Below, in pieces: positions 6,871 to 14,040 of a stretch of DNA of 14,686 bases; within the stretch, counting starts at the first letter, position 1, and each line of letters opens with the position of its first letter. The DNA is from Verrucomicrobiota bacterium. Lineage in GTDB: Bacteria > Verrucomicrobiota > Verrucomicrobiia > Chthoniobacterales > UBA10450. The position numbers and the translations under genes were made by a program. The stretch is taken from positions 1 through 14,686 of the forward strand of contig QHPN01000100.1 in the NCBI GenBank assembly GCA_003219115.1. Reading direction: 5' to 3'. The notes under the pieces are model-generated. The model made no database searches, was not told the DNA's origin, and worked only from the letters and a program-made list of their open reading frames with translations.

Positions 6871-7257
6871 ATGAAAACACCATTTGTTCTGGGCGTCGTC
6901 GGCCATTTCGGCCTGGCGGTCCCCGATCCGAAGAAGAGTGCCCGTTGGTTTCAACGGACCCTAGGTTTGCGCAAGGAATTTGACTTCAAGGATGGCGTTG
7001 CCGTCGGAAACGACAACGTCACCATCGCCTTGTTTAAAGGCAAACCAGCGCCACAAACTCTTGACCATATGTCCTTTCACCTGCCGAGTATGGCCAGTTT
7101 GAGAAAAGCGCTGGCGCATTTAAAGAAACACAGGGTCGATATCGAAGATCCCCGTGACGAGATTGGACCCGAAGCTCCGGGTTCGAAACATATGGGTCTG
7201 TGGTTTCATGATCCCGACGGCTATCGCTGGGAACTATCAGTTCAAGGCGGTAAATAG
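6871..7257 (+). CDS. VOC family protein (glyoxalase/dioxygenase superfamily)
   Basis: A 128-residue protein with the vicinal-oxygen-chelate fold, two beta-alpha-beta-beta-beta modules. The start VVGHFGLAVPDPKKSARWFQRTLGL is the classic first module with candidate metal ligand His12. The second module opens with LDHMSFHLPS (His66) and ends with FHDPDGYRWELS, where Glu121 is the expected metal ligand. The length is typical for single-domain VOC proteins. The family includes glyoxalase I, ring-cleaving dioxygenases and fosfomycin-resistance enzymes; nothing here fixes the substrate. The ATG at 6871 directly precedes the fold, without an obvious Shine-Dalgarno sequence. Neighbours are two small membrane ORFs, which give no pathway clue. 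Confidence 0.85.
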   Translation: MKTPFVLGVVGHFGLAVPDPKKSARWFQRTLGLRKEFDFKDGVAVGNDNVTIALFKGKPAPQTLDHMSFHLPSMASLRKALAHLKKHRVDIEDPRDEIGPEAPGSKHMGLWFHDPDGYRWELSVQGGK

Positions 7258-7314
7258 GCTCATTAAGAAGAAAGCAATGAAAGAAATAATCCAAACATTG
7301 CGCAATATAAATCC

Positions 7315-7545
7315 TTGGTCATTAGTCTCGCCTTTGCCCTTTCAATCGCCGCGATTTACTACGGCCGTCGCTCGCATTGGAACACGATGGTTGTCGATCG
7401 TTGGCAGCTGATCGATCAACCATCTTTAAACCTCGTCATCACGGGCTTTTTCATGCTAATCCGATTCTATCTGGTCTTTGCTCTGCTGGCGCCGACCCTC
7501 GCCCTGCATTGGACTTTAAAACGCTTGGATCGCACCAAGCATTAG
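7315..7545 (+). CDS. Small hydrophobic protein, start uncertain
   Basis: A 76-residue frame from a TTG at 7315. It has a hydrophobic segment at residues 2-15 (VISLAFALSIAAIY), a polar stretch GRRSHWNTMVVDRWQLIDQP, and a longer hydrophobic stretch (about 38-66). It ends LKRLDRTKH with a basic cytoplasmic-type tail. Two membrane segments are likely. No ribosome-binding site precedes the TTG. An ATG at 7277 with a purine-rich leader (AAGAAG) lies in another frame and reads MKEIIQTLRNI before diverging. A one-base slip near 7300-7312 would join it to this frame, so the gene may be frameshifted. I do not recognise the family. Confidence 0.45.
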   Translation: MVISLAFALSIAAIYYGRRSHWNTMVVDRWQLIDQPSLNLVITGFFMLIRFYLVFALLAPTLALHWTLKRLDRTKH

Positions 7546-7556
7546 CGGAAACGCCG

Positions 7557-7620
7557 CCCCTTCTTTCTCTTTTCTGCCTTCTGCCCTTTGCTCTTCTCAC
7601 ATCGCTCTTCTACTTTCTTC
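7557..7620. repeat. Polypyrimidine low-complexity tract before the channel gene
   Basis: About 64 bases almost entirely C and T on the plus strand, with near-repeats such as TTCTGCC and CTTTGCTCTTC. It fills most of the gap between the small membrane ORF and the potassium channel start at 7628. A similar pyrimidine-rich tract occurs at 12241-12290. It holds no gene or clear terminator; it may form a C/T-rich untranslated leader. Confidence 0.55.
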
Positions 7621-7627
7621 GCGAGCA

Positions 7628-8512
7628 ATGCCCAAGCCCGTCTCCGTTCGCTCCGGTCAGGTTGAGTTCCTCAAGCTCAACCTGCAACGACGGGAGTATC
7701 GCGATACTTATCAATGGTTGCTGGCCTTGAAATGGCCGGAGTTCGCCGTTTTCATCGCCGGCATCTATATCATCCTGAATCTGGTGTTCGCCGAATTCTA
7801 CGCACTCGGTGAGGAATGCATTGGCGGAATGAGGTCCGGTTCTTACGTCGACGCGTTCTTTTTCAGCGTCCAAACGCTCGCTACTGTTGGTTATGGCCAC
7901 TGGTATCCGCAAACTCTTTACGGCCACATTGTCACCACCATCGAGATCATCGTCGGCGTATTTGGTCTCGCCGTCATAACCGGTCTGATTTTCGTTCGTT
8001 TCTCGCGGCCAGCAGCGCGGATTCTGTTTAGCAAGGTAATCGCTATCGCGCCATTGAATGGGCGACCTACCCTGATGTTACGCGTCGGCAATCTCCGGGC
8101 GCAAAGTATGGTCGAAGCCGAGTTTAGGATTCTGTTTACCCGCGATGAGCCGATTGTGGAAGGCGATCCTTTCAGGTACTTCTACAACCTGAAACTACAC
8201 TTCGACCGGCTGATTTCCTTTCCTGCTGCGCTCACTCTTCGCCACACCATCGATGAGCAAAGCCCCCTTTACGGCGAGACTGCAGAGTCGCTGGCAAAAA
8301 GTCGCGCCGTATTTGTTGCCTCCGTCGTTGGAATCGATCCCGTCATTCCCGCCGCGGTCCAAACGCAACAGGATTACACCTGGCGCGACGTCCGTTTCGG
8401 CGAGCGCTTCGTCGAAATTTATTCCGAACCCTCTGACGGAAAACTTACCGTCGATTTCGGTCGACTACACGATACCGAGCCGGTGGGCGAACGAACGCCC
8501 CCAGCCGCGTAA
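7628..8512 (+). CDS. Inward-rectifier (KirBac-type) potassium channel
   Basis: A 294-residue inner-membrane K+ channel. An amphipathic N-terminal segment (DTYQWLLALKWPEF, like the slide helix) leads to TM1 (about 38-57). A pore helix AFFFSVQTLA and the selectivity filter TVGYGH follow (Thr86-Val-Gly-Tyr-Gly90), then TM2 (about 100-123, HIVTTIEIIVGVFGLAVITG). The cytoplasmic immunoglobulin-like Kir domain (about 124-285) starts FVRFSRPAARILFSK and contains PTLMLRVGNLRAQSMVEAEFRI, a stretch highly characteristic of Kir channels. The length matches bacterial KirBac proteins. The ATG at 7628 is close to the first conserved region; only a weak GCGAG precedes it. It is probably a monocistronic gene for K+ permeability; any gating ligand is unknown. 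It converges with the OsmC-like gene, with 30 bases between stops. Confidence 0.92.
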   Translation: MPKPVSVRSGQVEFLKLNLQRREYRDTYQWLLALKWPEFAVFIAGIYIILNLVFAEFYALGEECIGGMRSGSYVDAFFFSVQTLATVGYGHWYPQTLYGHIVTTIEIIVGVFGLAVITGLIFVRFSRPAARILFSKVIAIAPLNGRPTLMLRVGNLRAQSMVEAEFRILFTRDEPIVEGDPFRYFYNLKLHFDRLISFPAALTLRHTIDEQSPLYGETAESLAKSRAVFVASVVGIDPVIPAAVQTQQDYTWRDVRFGERFVEIYSEPSDGKLTVDFGRLHDTEPVGERTPPAA

Positions 8513-8542
8513 TCCCCGGGATCGAAGTAAAACCGGAAGCTT

Positions 8543-8980
8543 TCAGAGCTTTTCCTTTGTCCTGATATTAATTTCCGACGTAAGCGTCCGATGGACCGGG
8601 CACCTGTCTGCGATTTCCATTAACTTGGATCGCTCTTCACTTGTCAGCGAGCCGATCAGTTGAATCTCGCGCTCGATTCGATCGATTTTGCCTTCTCTGG
8701 TTTCGCACTCGGCGCAGTCGGCCGCATGAATCTTCGAGTGCCAGAGCGAAACTACCACCTCTTGTAGCGGCCAGTTCTTTCGTCGCGCGTAAAGGCCAAT
8801 TGTCATGGACGTGCAACTGCCGAGCGTAGCCAGGAGCAGATCATATGGTGATAAGCCAGTATCTGGCCCGCCCGATTGGATTGGCTCGTCTGCGGAAAGC
8901 CGATGCGCCCCCGCCTGAATCTGCTGCGCGAACCCCGTCGCACTCCCGCGAACGGTCACATGCGGTGGAGTCCCGGGCAT
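8543..8980 (-). CDS. OsmC/Ohr family protein
   Basis: A 145-residue cytoplasmic protein of the OsmC fold, a family of thiol-dependent peroxidases. The two redox cysteines are visible: Cys56 in LATLGSCTSMTIGLYA and Cys127 in IADRCPVHRTL. Between them lies the beta-strand/helix pattern VVVSLWHSKIHAADCAECETREGKIDRIEREIQLIGSL. Two extra cysteines spaced CxxC-like (Cys89, Cys92) lie in the central insertion and are seen in the YhfA-like/C-terminal OsmC subgroup. The ATG at 8980 is supported by AGGA eight bases upstream (8989-8992 on the plus strand). It is divergent from the MFS gene and convergent with the Kir gene. Likely role is organic hydroperoxide detoxification; the exact substrate is not determined. 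Confidence 0.88.
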   Translation of the reverse strand: MPGTPPHVTVRGSATGFAQQIQAGAHRLSADEPIQSGGPDTGLSPYDLLLATLGSCTSMTIGLYARRKNWPLQEVVVSLWHSKIHAADCAECETREGKIDRIEREIQLIGSLTSEERSKLMEIADRCPVHRTLTSEINIRTKEKL

Positions 8981-9101
8981 CGGAACGATCCTAATCTAGA
9001 GACCGCAGCAGGTCGAACCTAAACCGCGTTGCCGTCACCCACCCGATAACTCGCCGAAGCGCCAACCTTGAGTACCTTGCGCACGACTTGCCTCATGCCG
9101 C

Positions 9102-10376
9102 ATGGAAACGCCGACTGAACCGAACGTAAGTCGTGGAAAACAGTTTGCCGATTTCTTCGCGCTCAAACGCAATCTCGTCATCATCCTGATTGCGATTTTT
9201 GTCATTGGGGCGGGTGAGGAACTGTGGATGCGTTTCCTCCCGAAATATCTCCAGGCCCTCGGCGCTAGTGTATTCGTCATCGGTCTCTATGATGGTCTGC
9301 GCACCTTGATCGGTGCCATCTATGCCTACCCAGGGGGACTCTGGGCCGATCGCTGGGGCCACCGGCGCGCCTTCATTACCTTCAACCTCGTCTCGATCGC
9401 CGGTTATGCGCTGGTCCTTTTGATTCCGCATTGGGGCGGTGTCATTGCCGGAATGTTCCTGTTCCTTTCCTGGAGCTGTTTCTCTCTTCCGGCGACCTTC
9501 TCGCTCGTCGGCGCCACCGTCGCCGCCAATCGCTACTCGATGGGGATCGGCGGGCAGATGGTAATCAAACGCGTCCCGATCATGATCGCACCGCTCATCG
9601 GTGGAATCCTGATCGATCGCTTCGGCATCCTTCCGGGAACACGGATTGCGCTGATGATCTCAATCTTTCTCTCTGGCGTCACCTTTATTGCCCTGCGCGA
9701 ACTACGCGAAGAGAAAAAAGAAATCGAAGAACCTGTCGCAGCGTCCGAGCGTTGGAATTTTCTGCGTAGCCTGCGGGAGTTCGACGCCCCGATGCGATGG
9801 TTGCTGGTTAGCGACATTTTGGTTCGCTTTTGCGAACGCATCCCGTTTGCCTGGGTGGTGATCTTTGCCATGGATTACGCCGGAGCCACCGGACAACAAG
9901 TTGGCCTTCTCACTACCATCGAAGTTCTGACTGCCAGCCTGTGCATTATTCCTACCTCTTACTATGCAGACAAACGACAACGTGAACCGTTTGTCGTGAC
10001 CACCTTCGTCATGTTCACGCTTTTCCCAATCGTATTGCTTTTCTCACGCAGCTTTCCCGCGCTCATGATTGCATTCTTCATTCGAGGGTTGAAAGAATTC
10101 GGCGATCCCTCGCGCAAGGCCTTGATCGTTGGTTACAGCCAACCGGAGAGGCGCGGCCAGATGATCGGCGCTTATTATCTGGTGCGCGACTTAATCGTCA
10201 GCGTCGGTGCAATTGTCGGCGCCTATCTTTGGGCCCGCAGCCCGGCCGCCAACTTTCTCGGTGCCGCTGCATTCGGCCTTGCCGGAACACTCATTTACCT
10301 AAGGGCAACCCGCCAGGAACGCCGAAAAGCACGCGAGAACGTGAAGCTGGATATTTCCAGAATGCGATTGAAATAG
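9102..10376 (+). CDS. Major facilitator superfamily transporter
   Basis: A 424-residue polytopic inner-membrane protein with about 12 hydrophobic segments in two halves separated by a charged central loop (about residues 198-225, RELREEKKEIEEPVAASERW). The first cytoplasmic loop carries the MFS motif A version GLWADRWGHRR (about 79-89). A second half-motif appears as YYADKRQREP in the loop of the C-terminal half. The length is standard. The substrate is not apparent; drug, sugar or metabolite efflux are all possible. The start is the ATG at 9102 with no clear Shine-Dalgarno sequence. The ornithine cyclodeaminase-family gene follows 39 bases downstream in the same direction, so export or import of an amino-acid-derived compound is conceivable but speculative. 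Confidence 0.88.
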   Translation: METPTEPNVSRGKQFADFFALKRNLVIILIAIFVIGAGEELWMRFLPKYLQALGASVFVIGLYDGLRTLIGAIYAYPGGLWADRWGHRRAFITFNLVSIAGYALVLLIPHWGGVIAGMFLFLSWSCFSLPATFSLVGATVAANRYSMGIGGQMVIKRVPIMIAPLIGGILIDRFGILPGTRIALMISIFLSGVTFIALRELREEKKEIEEPVAASERWNFLRSLREFDAPMRWLLVSDILVRFCERIPFAWVVIFAMDYAGATGQQVGLLTTIEVLTASLCIIPTSYYADKRQREPFVVTTFVMFTLFPIVLLFSRSFPALMIAFFIRGLKEFGDPSRKALIVGYSQPERRGQMIGAYYLVRDLIVSVGAIVGAYLWARSPAANFLGAAAFGLAGTLIYLRATRQERRKARENVKLDISRMRLK

Positions 10377-10415
10377 CGATCCGCTTTGTTCCCTTAACGA
10401 TAAAAGGACAACTTT

Positions 10416-11336
10416 ATGGAAGCCGCTCCTATCATCTTGAACGAAGAAGACATTCGAAAGCGTTTACGCATGGAGGACTTGATTCCGGCCATGGCCGAGG
10501 CGTTGCGAGATCTTTCTGCCGGGGCCGTCCTGCAACCGTTGCGAACAGTTCTTTCGATATCTGCGCACAACGGTTTCCTCGGCGTCATGCCCGCTTCCGG
10601 TCGCGCGCTCGGAGCCAAGCTGGTGACATTCTATCCGCAAAACAAAGAAGTGCCGACGCATCACGCCATGATTTTGCTCTTTCGGCCGGAAACCGGCGAG
10701 CCGTTGGCGGTAATGGATGGCCGGCTCATTACCGAAATGCGCACCGCTGCGGTATCGGCTGTAGCGACAAAGCTGTTGGCGCGGACCGAGGCAAAAACGC
10801 TAACGATTCTTGGCTCGGGTGTGCAGGCGCGAAGTCACCTCGAAGCGTTGCAACCGGTACGCTCTTTCGCCGAGGTGAGAGTCTGGAGTCCACGTAATGC
10901 CGGACGTTTCGCGCAGGAATTCAACCTCCACGCCGCCCATTCGGCTGAAGAAGCCGTGCGCGGAGCGGATGTAATCGTGGTAGCAACCTCTGCAATCACC
11001 CCGGTGCTGCGCGGCGACTGGCTCGCACCCGGCGCCCACATCAACGCGGTCGGTGCGACCCGACCGAATTGGCGCGAGTTGGATGATGAGGTGCTGCGCC
11101 GATCCACGATTTATGTGGAATCACGCGAACCAGCGCTAAAAGAATCCGGCGATGTCATCGCCGCCGGCAAAGATCTAATCGAAATCGGCGAAGTAATCGC
11201 TGGCAAACGGGCCGGACGAACATCGATCGATCAAGTCACCCTGTTCAAATCCGTCGGGGTGGCAGCCGAAGACATCGCGGCTGCCGATCTGGTACTAAAG
11301 GCAAACGCTTCAGCCCAGAGATCTAACGCAAAGTAG
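10416..11336 (+). CDS. Ornithine cyclodeaminase/mu-crystallin family protein
   Basis: A 306-residue NAD(P)-binding protein. The N-terminal substrate domain has PLRTVLSISAHNGFLGVMPA and GAKLVTFYPQNKEVPTHHA (Arg43 and Lys68 are candidate active-site residues), then GEPLAVMDGRLITEMRTAAVSAVA. The Rossmann domain follows, with ILGSGVQARSHLEAL (nucleotide loop at about 132-137), ADVIVVATSAITPVL and GAHINAVGATRPNWRELDDE, the region containing the family's catalytic Asp. It ends with TLFKSVGVAAEDIAAADLV, typical of the family. Members include ornithine cyclodeaminase, alanine dehydrogenase, ketimine reductases and enzymes of amino-acid-derived metabolite synthesis; the sequence alone does not decide. 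A good Shine-Dalgarno AAGGA (10404-10408) lies seven bases before the ATG at 10416. It may be co-transcribed with the MFS gene. A hairpin begins immediately after the stop. Confidence 0.9.
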   Translation: MEAAPIILNEEDIRKRLRMEDLIPAMAEALRDLSAGAVLQPLRTVLSISAHNGFLGVMPASGRALGAKLVTFYPQNKEVPTHHAMILLFRPETGEPLAVMDGRLITEMRTAAVSAVATKLLARTEAKTLTILGSGVQARSHLEALQPVRSFAEVRVWSPRNAGRFAQEFNLHAAHSAEEAVRGADVIVVATSAITPVLRGDWLAPGAHINAVGATRPNWRELDDEVLRRSTIYVESREPALKESGDVIAAGKDLIEIGEVIAGKRAGRTSIDQVTLFKSVGVAAEDIAAADLVLKANASAQRSNAK

Positions 11337-11477
11337 CCGGTGGCGCAAGCCGCCGGAACAACGGCAATATCCTTCTGAAGCCCCGGCAGGGCTGGGCCGA
11401 AGAATGGCATAGTTGTTTCATCGTCCTCTCCGGGCTATTTCCTTTCGCACCGCGAAACCGGTGGCTTGCGCCACCGC
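11337..11477. repeat. Long inverted repeat with hairpin ends between convergent genes
   Basis: The left end CCGGTGGCGCAAGCCGCCGG (11337-11356) and the right end (11458-11477) are inverted copies matching at 18 of 20 positions. Each is also its own hairpin: the left has an 8-bp stem with a G-T wobble and a GCAA loop, the right a 7-bp stem with a TTGC loop. The interior has a second, weaker inverted pair, GCCCCGGCAGG and CCTCTCCGGGC. The block starts directly after the stop of the plus-strand cyclodeaminase-family gene and ends about 50 bases from the stop of the minus-strand DUF4440-like gene. It may act as a bidirectional terminator or be a mobile repeat. Confidence 0.65.
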
Positions 11478-11524
11478 CAATTTCGTCACCCTTCAGGTTT
11501 TTTCTGCGACTAGCCCTTGCTCGC

Positions 11525-12235
11525 TCAAGACTTCTTGCGCCAAATAACGTCTTCGTTGTTTCGACGATCGATTAATGTGTCAACTTTTCCGTCTTTATCG
11601 TAGCGGAACAGAATTCGTCCTTCGATTCCTTTGCGGAAAAACAGGTCGGATGTTTCCGGCAGTAATTGATCTTTCTTGCCGTTCCGTTCGACAAAGAGAT
11701 TGTCACCCTCCGACAGCACGGAGCGTGTTTGACCGGGAGCCAGCTCATAAGTGCCAATGAAATCAGCAAACTTTTTCGGATCAGCTTTGCCGACCGCGGG
11801 ATCTTCGTAATAACGATGCGCCTGGCTGGCGACAATCTGCCAGTTACCATTGCGCCGCATCCAGGTATCAGTGGTGTGATAACGCGCGCTTAGTTTTTGG
11901 CCAAAAATCGTCTCTGCTTCGTTAGCGTCGTAGCTGAGAATGGCAACGTTGTCATAGATCCGACTCTGCACACTCTCGAGCTTGATCACGCCAGAGTAAC
12001 CAGTCGGCAAGGGAGTGATATCGGCAACGAGTTTGCTCTTATCCATTGTTCGCCCCTTCTCGTCTGAGAAAATGCAAAAATATTGCTTCCAAGGCGCCTG
12101 ATTACCGGCTGCAACTGCATCGTACAACTCCTGCGTCCTCCGCACCAATTCCTGCTCAGTGATGGGCGCGTCCTTCCCGGCCGCCAACGCGATGGCCGAG
12201 GCCGACAAAATAATGGCCAGGAAACAAAGTCTCAT
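11525..12235 (-). CDS. Secreted DUF4440/SnoaL-like protein
   Basis: A 236-residue protein with an N-terminal Sec-type signal peptide (MRLCFLAIILSASAIALAAG), so probably periplasmic or secreted. An NTF2-fold DUF4440-like domain follows (about 25-145), with ITEQELVRRTQELYDAVAAG, MDKSKLVADI, VAILSYDANEAE and TDTWMRRNGNWQIVASQAHR. The C-terminal segment (about 155-236, FADFIGTYELAPGQTRSVLS to the end) resembles the DUF3471-type beta domain often found after beta-lactamase-like proteins. The ATG at 12235 is preferred over the longer frame from 12403 because it directly starts the signal peptide and overlaps the methyltransferase stop as ATGA, indicating translational coupling. No catalytic function can be assigned; NTF2-fold proteins often bind or convert small molecules. 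Confidence 0.8.
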   Translation of the reverse strand: MRLCFLAIILSASAIALAAGKDAPITEQELVRRTQELYDAVAAGNQAPWKQYFCIFSDEKGRTMDKSKLVADITPLPTGYSGVIKLESVQSRIYDNVAILSYDANEAETIFGQKLSARYHTTDTWMRRNGNWQIVASQAHRYYEDPAVGKADPKKFADFIGTYELAPGQTRSVLSEGDNLFVERNGKKDQLLPETSDLFFRKGIEGRILFRYDKDGKVDTLIDRRNNEDVIWRKKS

Positions 12236-13089
12236 GCGGCCGCCCTCTGCTTTCTCTCCTCTTCTTTCTCCATTCTTTCCTTCTTCCCCACCGCGACGAC
12301 ATACGCTGCTTTGGGAATAGCAAAGCCGTCGCCCTTGGCGTAGCGACGAACCGATTCCTCGATGGCGGATTGAATTGCTTGCAACCTTTCCGGTGTTTGG
12401 CACGCGAGTAATCCTGCCGTGCGCACGCCAGCGTCACGTTCCGCGTCGAACGGATAACGCGCGGTCGGGACATTCCAGTAAATCGAGTGAAGCTTGAAGA
12501 TCATCGATTCGCCATCGAATCCAGCCCGTGCCAGGGCCCGGCGAAATTCTTCGCGGCCAGAAAACAAATGATGCGGCGGGCCGGCTGGAAGGTCCACTTC
12601 CAGATCGGCATGCTCTCTAATCGCATCGTCGATCATCTTTGCATACGGATTCTCCTCCAGCGCTGCCCAGACGGTAAATCCGAATTTTCCCCCGGGTTTC
12701 AGGACGCGACATGCCTCAGCGCATGCGCGCTCGGGATCAGGGACATGCAGTAACGCAAAATTGGCCAAGACACGGTCGAAAGTTGCACTAACAAACGGTA
12801 GATTTTGTGCGTCACCCTCCTGAAATCCGATTTCCGGAAACATCCTTTGCGCAATCCCGACCATTTCCCTGGAAAAATCGAGACCGCGCAGGGTTGCACC
12901 GCGCGCTGCGGCGGCGGCCGAGACGTAGCCAGGACCGCAACCAACATCCAGAACTGACATCCCTCCCGAAACTTCCGCTGCATCGAGCAAAGGTGGAATG
13001 AATTGCCGCGTCGAACTGGCCCAAACAGAATCGTATTTGCCGGCGACGCGTTGCCACCCTTCATGTTCGAATTTGGCGAATGATTCCAT
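12232..13089 (-). CDS. Class I SAM-dependent methyltransferase
   Basis: A 285-residue cytoplasmic methyltransferase of the UbiE/Methyltransf_11 type. Motif I VLDVGCGPGYVSAAAA (about 46-61) binds S-adenosylmethionine. The acidic residue in LRGLDFSREMV, the GDAQNLPF loop (motif II) and VLANFALLHVPDPERACAEACRVLKPGGKFGFTVW (motifs around post-II/III) follow in normal order. The substrate is unknown; the C-terminal half (about 150-265) may select it. The C-terminus is odd: after AAYVVAVGKK, where homologues would usually end, about 15 residues of low-complexity charged sequence (ERMEKEEERKQRAAA) are encoded by a purine-rich tract. The stop overlaps the start of the next gene by ATGA. It is divergent from the AP2-like gene, with 80 bases between starts. 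Confidence 0.88.
   Translation of the reverse strand: MESFAKFEHEGWQRVAGKYDSVWASSTRQFIPPLLDAAEVSGGMSVLDVGCGPGYVSAAAAARGATLRGLDFSREMVGIAQRMFPEIGFQEGDAQNLPFVSATFDRVLANFALLHVPDPERACAEACRVLKPGGKFGFTVWAALEENPYAKMIDDAIREHADLEVDLPAGPPHHLFSGREEFRRALARAGFDGESMIFKLHSIYWNVPTARYPFDAERDAGVRTAGLLACQTPERLQAIQSAIEESVRRYAKGDGFAIPKAAYVVAVGKKERMEKEEERKQRAAA
12241..12290. repeat. Pyrimidine-rich low-complexity tract at the methyltransferase 3' end
   Basis: About 50 bases nearly all C and T on the plus strand (purine-rich on the coding strand), with short near-repeats of TTCTTTCTC and TTCC. It resembles the tract at 7557-7620 and encodes the charged tail of the methyltransferase. The low complexity suggests slippage-driven expansion. 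Confidence 0.5.
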
Positions 13090-13169
13090 TACATTTGGCG
13101 CTCTAAGAAATTATCGATTTTTCGTTAGACGTTCTTCCATTTTGGCAAAGACAGTGGCAAGGTGGCGGA

Positions 13170-13574
13170 ATGAAGAAACGGCAAGGAGCATATCGCGAGT
13201 TTACCAATATCCGAATTTTGCCCAGTGGCTACCAGGTGGCCGTTACGCGCAATAAAAAGGAATACAGCAAACATTTCGCCGGACATTCCAAGGATGCATT
13301 GAAGGCGGCACATCGTTGGCGTGACAAAGTTCTTCGTTTACTTCCCAATAAGCGCAGCCAGCCAATCCCGTCGCGGATTCTGACCAAGCTCCGTCTGAAG
13401 CAACCGGTAGTAGGAGTTTCTCGCTACGGGGCGCGACGGTTCTATTCTGTCACTTACCATGGCACAAAAGGGAGAACCCGGGTGCGAACCTTTTCCTGGC
13501 GCGATCCCAAAGGAGAGTTAGCGGCCTATTCAGCAGCAATAAAATTCCGTCGAAAGAAGACGAAGTTCCGTTAG
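13170..13574 (+). CDS. Small basic AP2-like DNA-binding protein
   Basis: A 134-residue, strongly basic protein (many Lys and Arg). Residues about 10-58 (FTNIRILPSGYQVAVTRNKK to HRWRDKVL) show the three-strand plus helix pattern of bacterial AP2-like domains: aromatic strand residues, a 'skhF' strand end, then an Ala-rich helix ending in WRD. A second, weaker copy spans about 80-128 (VVGVSRYGARRFYSVTYHGT to YSAAIKFRR). This suggests a tandem-domain DNA-binding protein, perhaps regulatory or derived from a mobile-element endonuclease or integrase accessory domain; no nuclease motif is seen. The ATG at 13170 has an AAGGTGG sequence (13159-13165) four bases upstream. It is divergent from the methyltransferase. 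The assignment rests on pattern recognition. Confidence 0.6.
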   Translation: MKKRQGAYREFTNIRILPSGYQVAVTRNKKEYSKHFAGHSKDALKAAHRWRDKVLRLLPNKRSQPIPSRILTKLRLKQPVVGVSRYGARRFYSVTYHGTKGRTRVRTFSWRDPKGELAAYSAAIKFRRKKTKFR

Positions 13575-13576
13575 GA

Positions 13577-13635
13577 GTAGCGACGAGGTCGCGATCGCTA
13601 CAAGCGAGTTCGCGTTTCTTAACCAGAAACGCGAA
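13577..13635. repeat. Two adjacent hairpins between the AP2-like and SpoIIAA-like genes
   Basis: The first hairpin is GTAGCGA (13577-13583) with TCGCTAC (13595-13601), 11-base loop. The second is a perfect 11-bp stem, TTCGCGTTTCT (13609-13619) and AGAAACGCGAA (13625-13635), with a TAACC loop. They start two bases after the AP2-like stop and end 14 bases before the next ATG. A terminator, mRNA stabiliser or translational control element is possible; no T-tract is present. The first resembles the GC-rich dispersed palindromes elsewhere in the window. Confidence 0.65.
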
Positions 13636-13649
13636 GACCTGATAACGCG

Positions 13650-14021
13650 ATGTATTCCGTTGAAGCCGATCCGTCGAAGCGGTTGTTGGTAATCAGTGCC
13701 GCGGGAAAGGTGACGAAAAAGGAAGTGGCCGCGGTAGCGCAACAGGTGCGCAAGATAGTGAACGAGGTGACGCCGGGATTTCGAGTCCTGACGGACTTTC
13801 GATGGCTCGATCGAATGGAGCCGGCCGCGGCGATACATATCGCGGAGATCATGGATGCGCTCGCGGAGAAGGAAGTGGCTGTGGTGGTGCGTGTCGTTCC
13901 CGATCCTCACAAGGATATCGGCTTGAACATTCTCTCGCAGTTTCACTACGGTTCGAAGATCAAGCTCGCCACCTTTGAATCGTTAGCCGCAGCCTTGTCG
14001 ATGTTGATGGAAGAAGCATAG
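13650..14021 (+). CDS. SpoIIAA/STAS-like protein
   Basis: A 123-residue cytoplasmic protein with the alternating strand and helix pattern of SpoIIAA-like/STAS-fold proteins: RLLVISAAGKVTKKEVAAVAQQVRKIV, then FRVLTDFRWLDRMEPAAAIHIAEIM, VAVVVRVVPDP and a final helix ESLAAALSMLMEEA. The loop where canonical anti-anti-sigma factors carry a phosphorylated Ser reads FRWLDRMEPAA here and has no Ser, so phospho-switching by a SpoIIAB-type kinase is not supported. It may be a structural or ligand-binding relative. The ATG at 13650 has no Shine-Dalgarno sequence, but the hairpin just upstream may influence initiation. It converges with the permease gene. Family assignment is moderate. Confidence 0.55.
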   Translation: MYSVEADPSKRLLVISAAGKVTKKEVAAVAQQVRKIVNEVTPGFRVLTDFRWLDRMEPAAAIHIAEIMDALAEKEVAVVVRVVPDPHKDIGLNILSQFHYGSKIKLATFESLAAALSMLMEEA

Positions 14022-14040
14022 AGGTGGTGTGCCGCACCTC
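14021..14040. terminator. Possible bidirectional hairpin between convergent stops
   Basis: GAGGTG (14021-14026) pairs with CACCTC (14035-14040) around an 8-base loop, spanning the last base of the SpoIIAA-like stop and most of the permease stop. The stem is short and no T-tract follows on either side, so terminator function is tentative. Confidence 0.3.

Noticed and set aside
8533..8553. Hairpin AAGCT/AGCTT between the Kir and OsmC genes as a terminator
   Set aside because: The stem is only about five pairs and half of it lies inside the OsmC-like coding sequence.
12236..12403. Longer start for the DUF4440-like protein
   Set aside because: The extension overlaps the methyltransferase and includes the low-complexity tract; a signal peptide begins exactly at the ATG at 12235.
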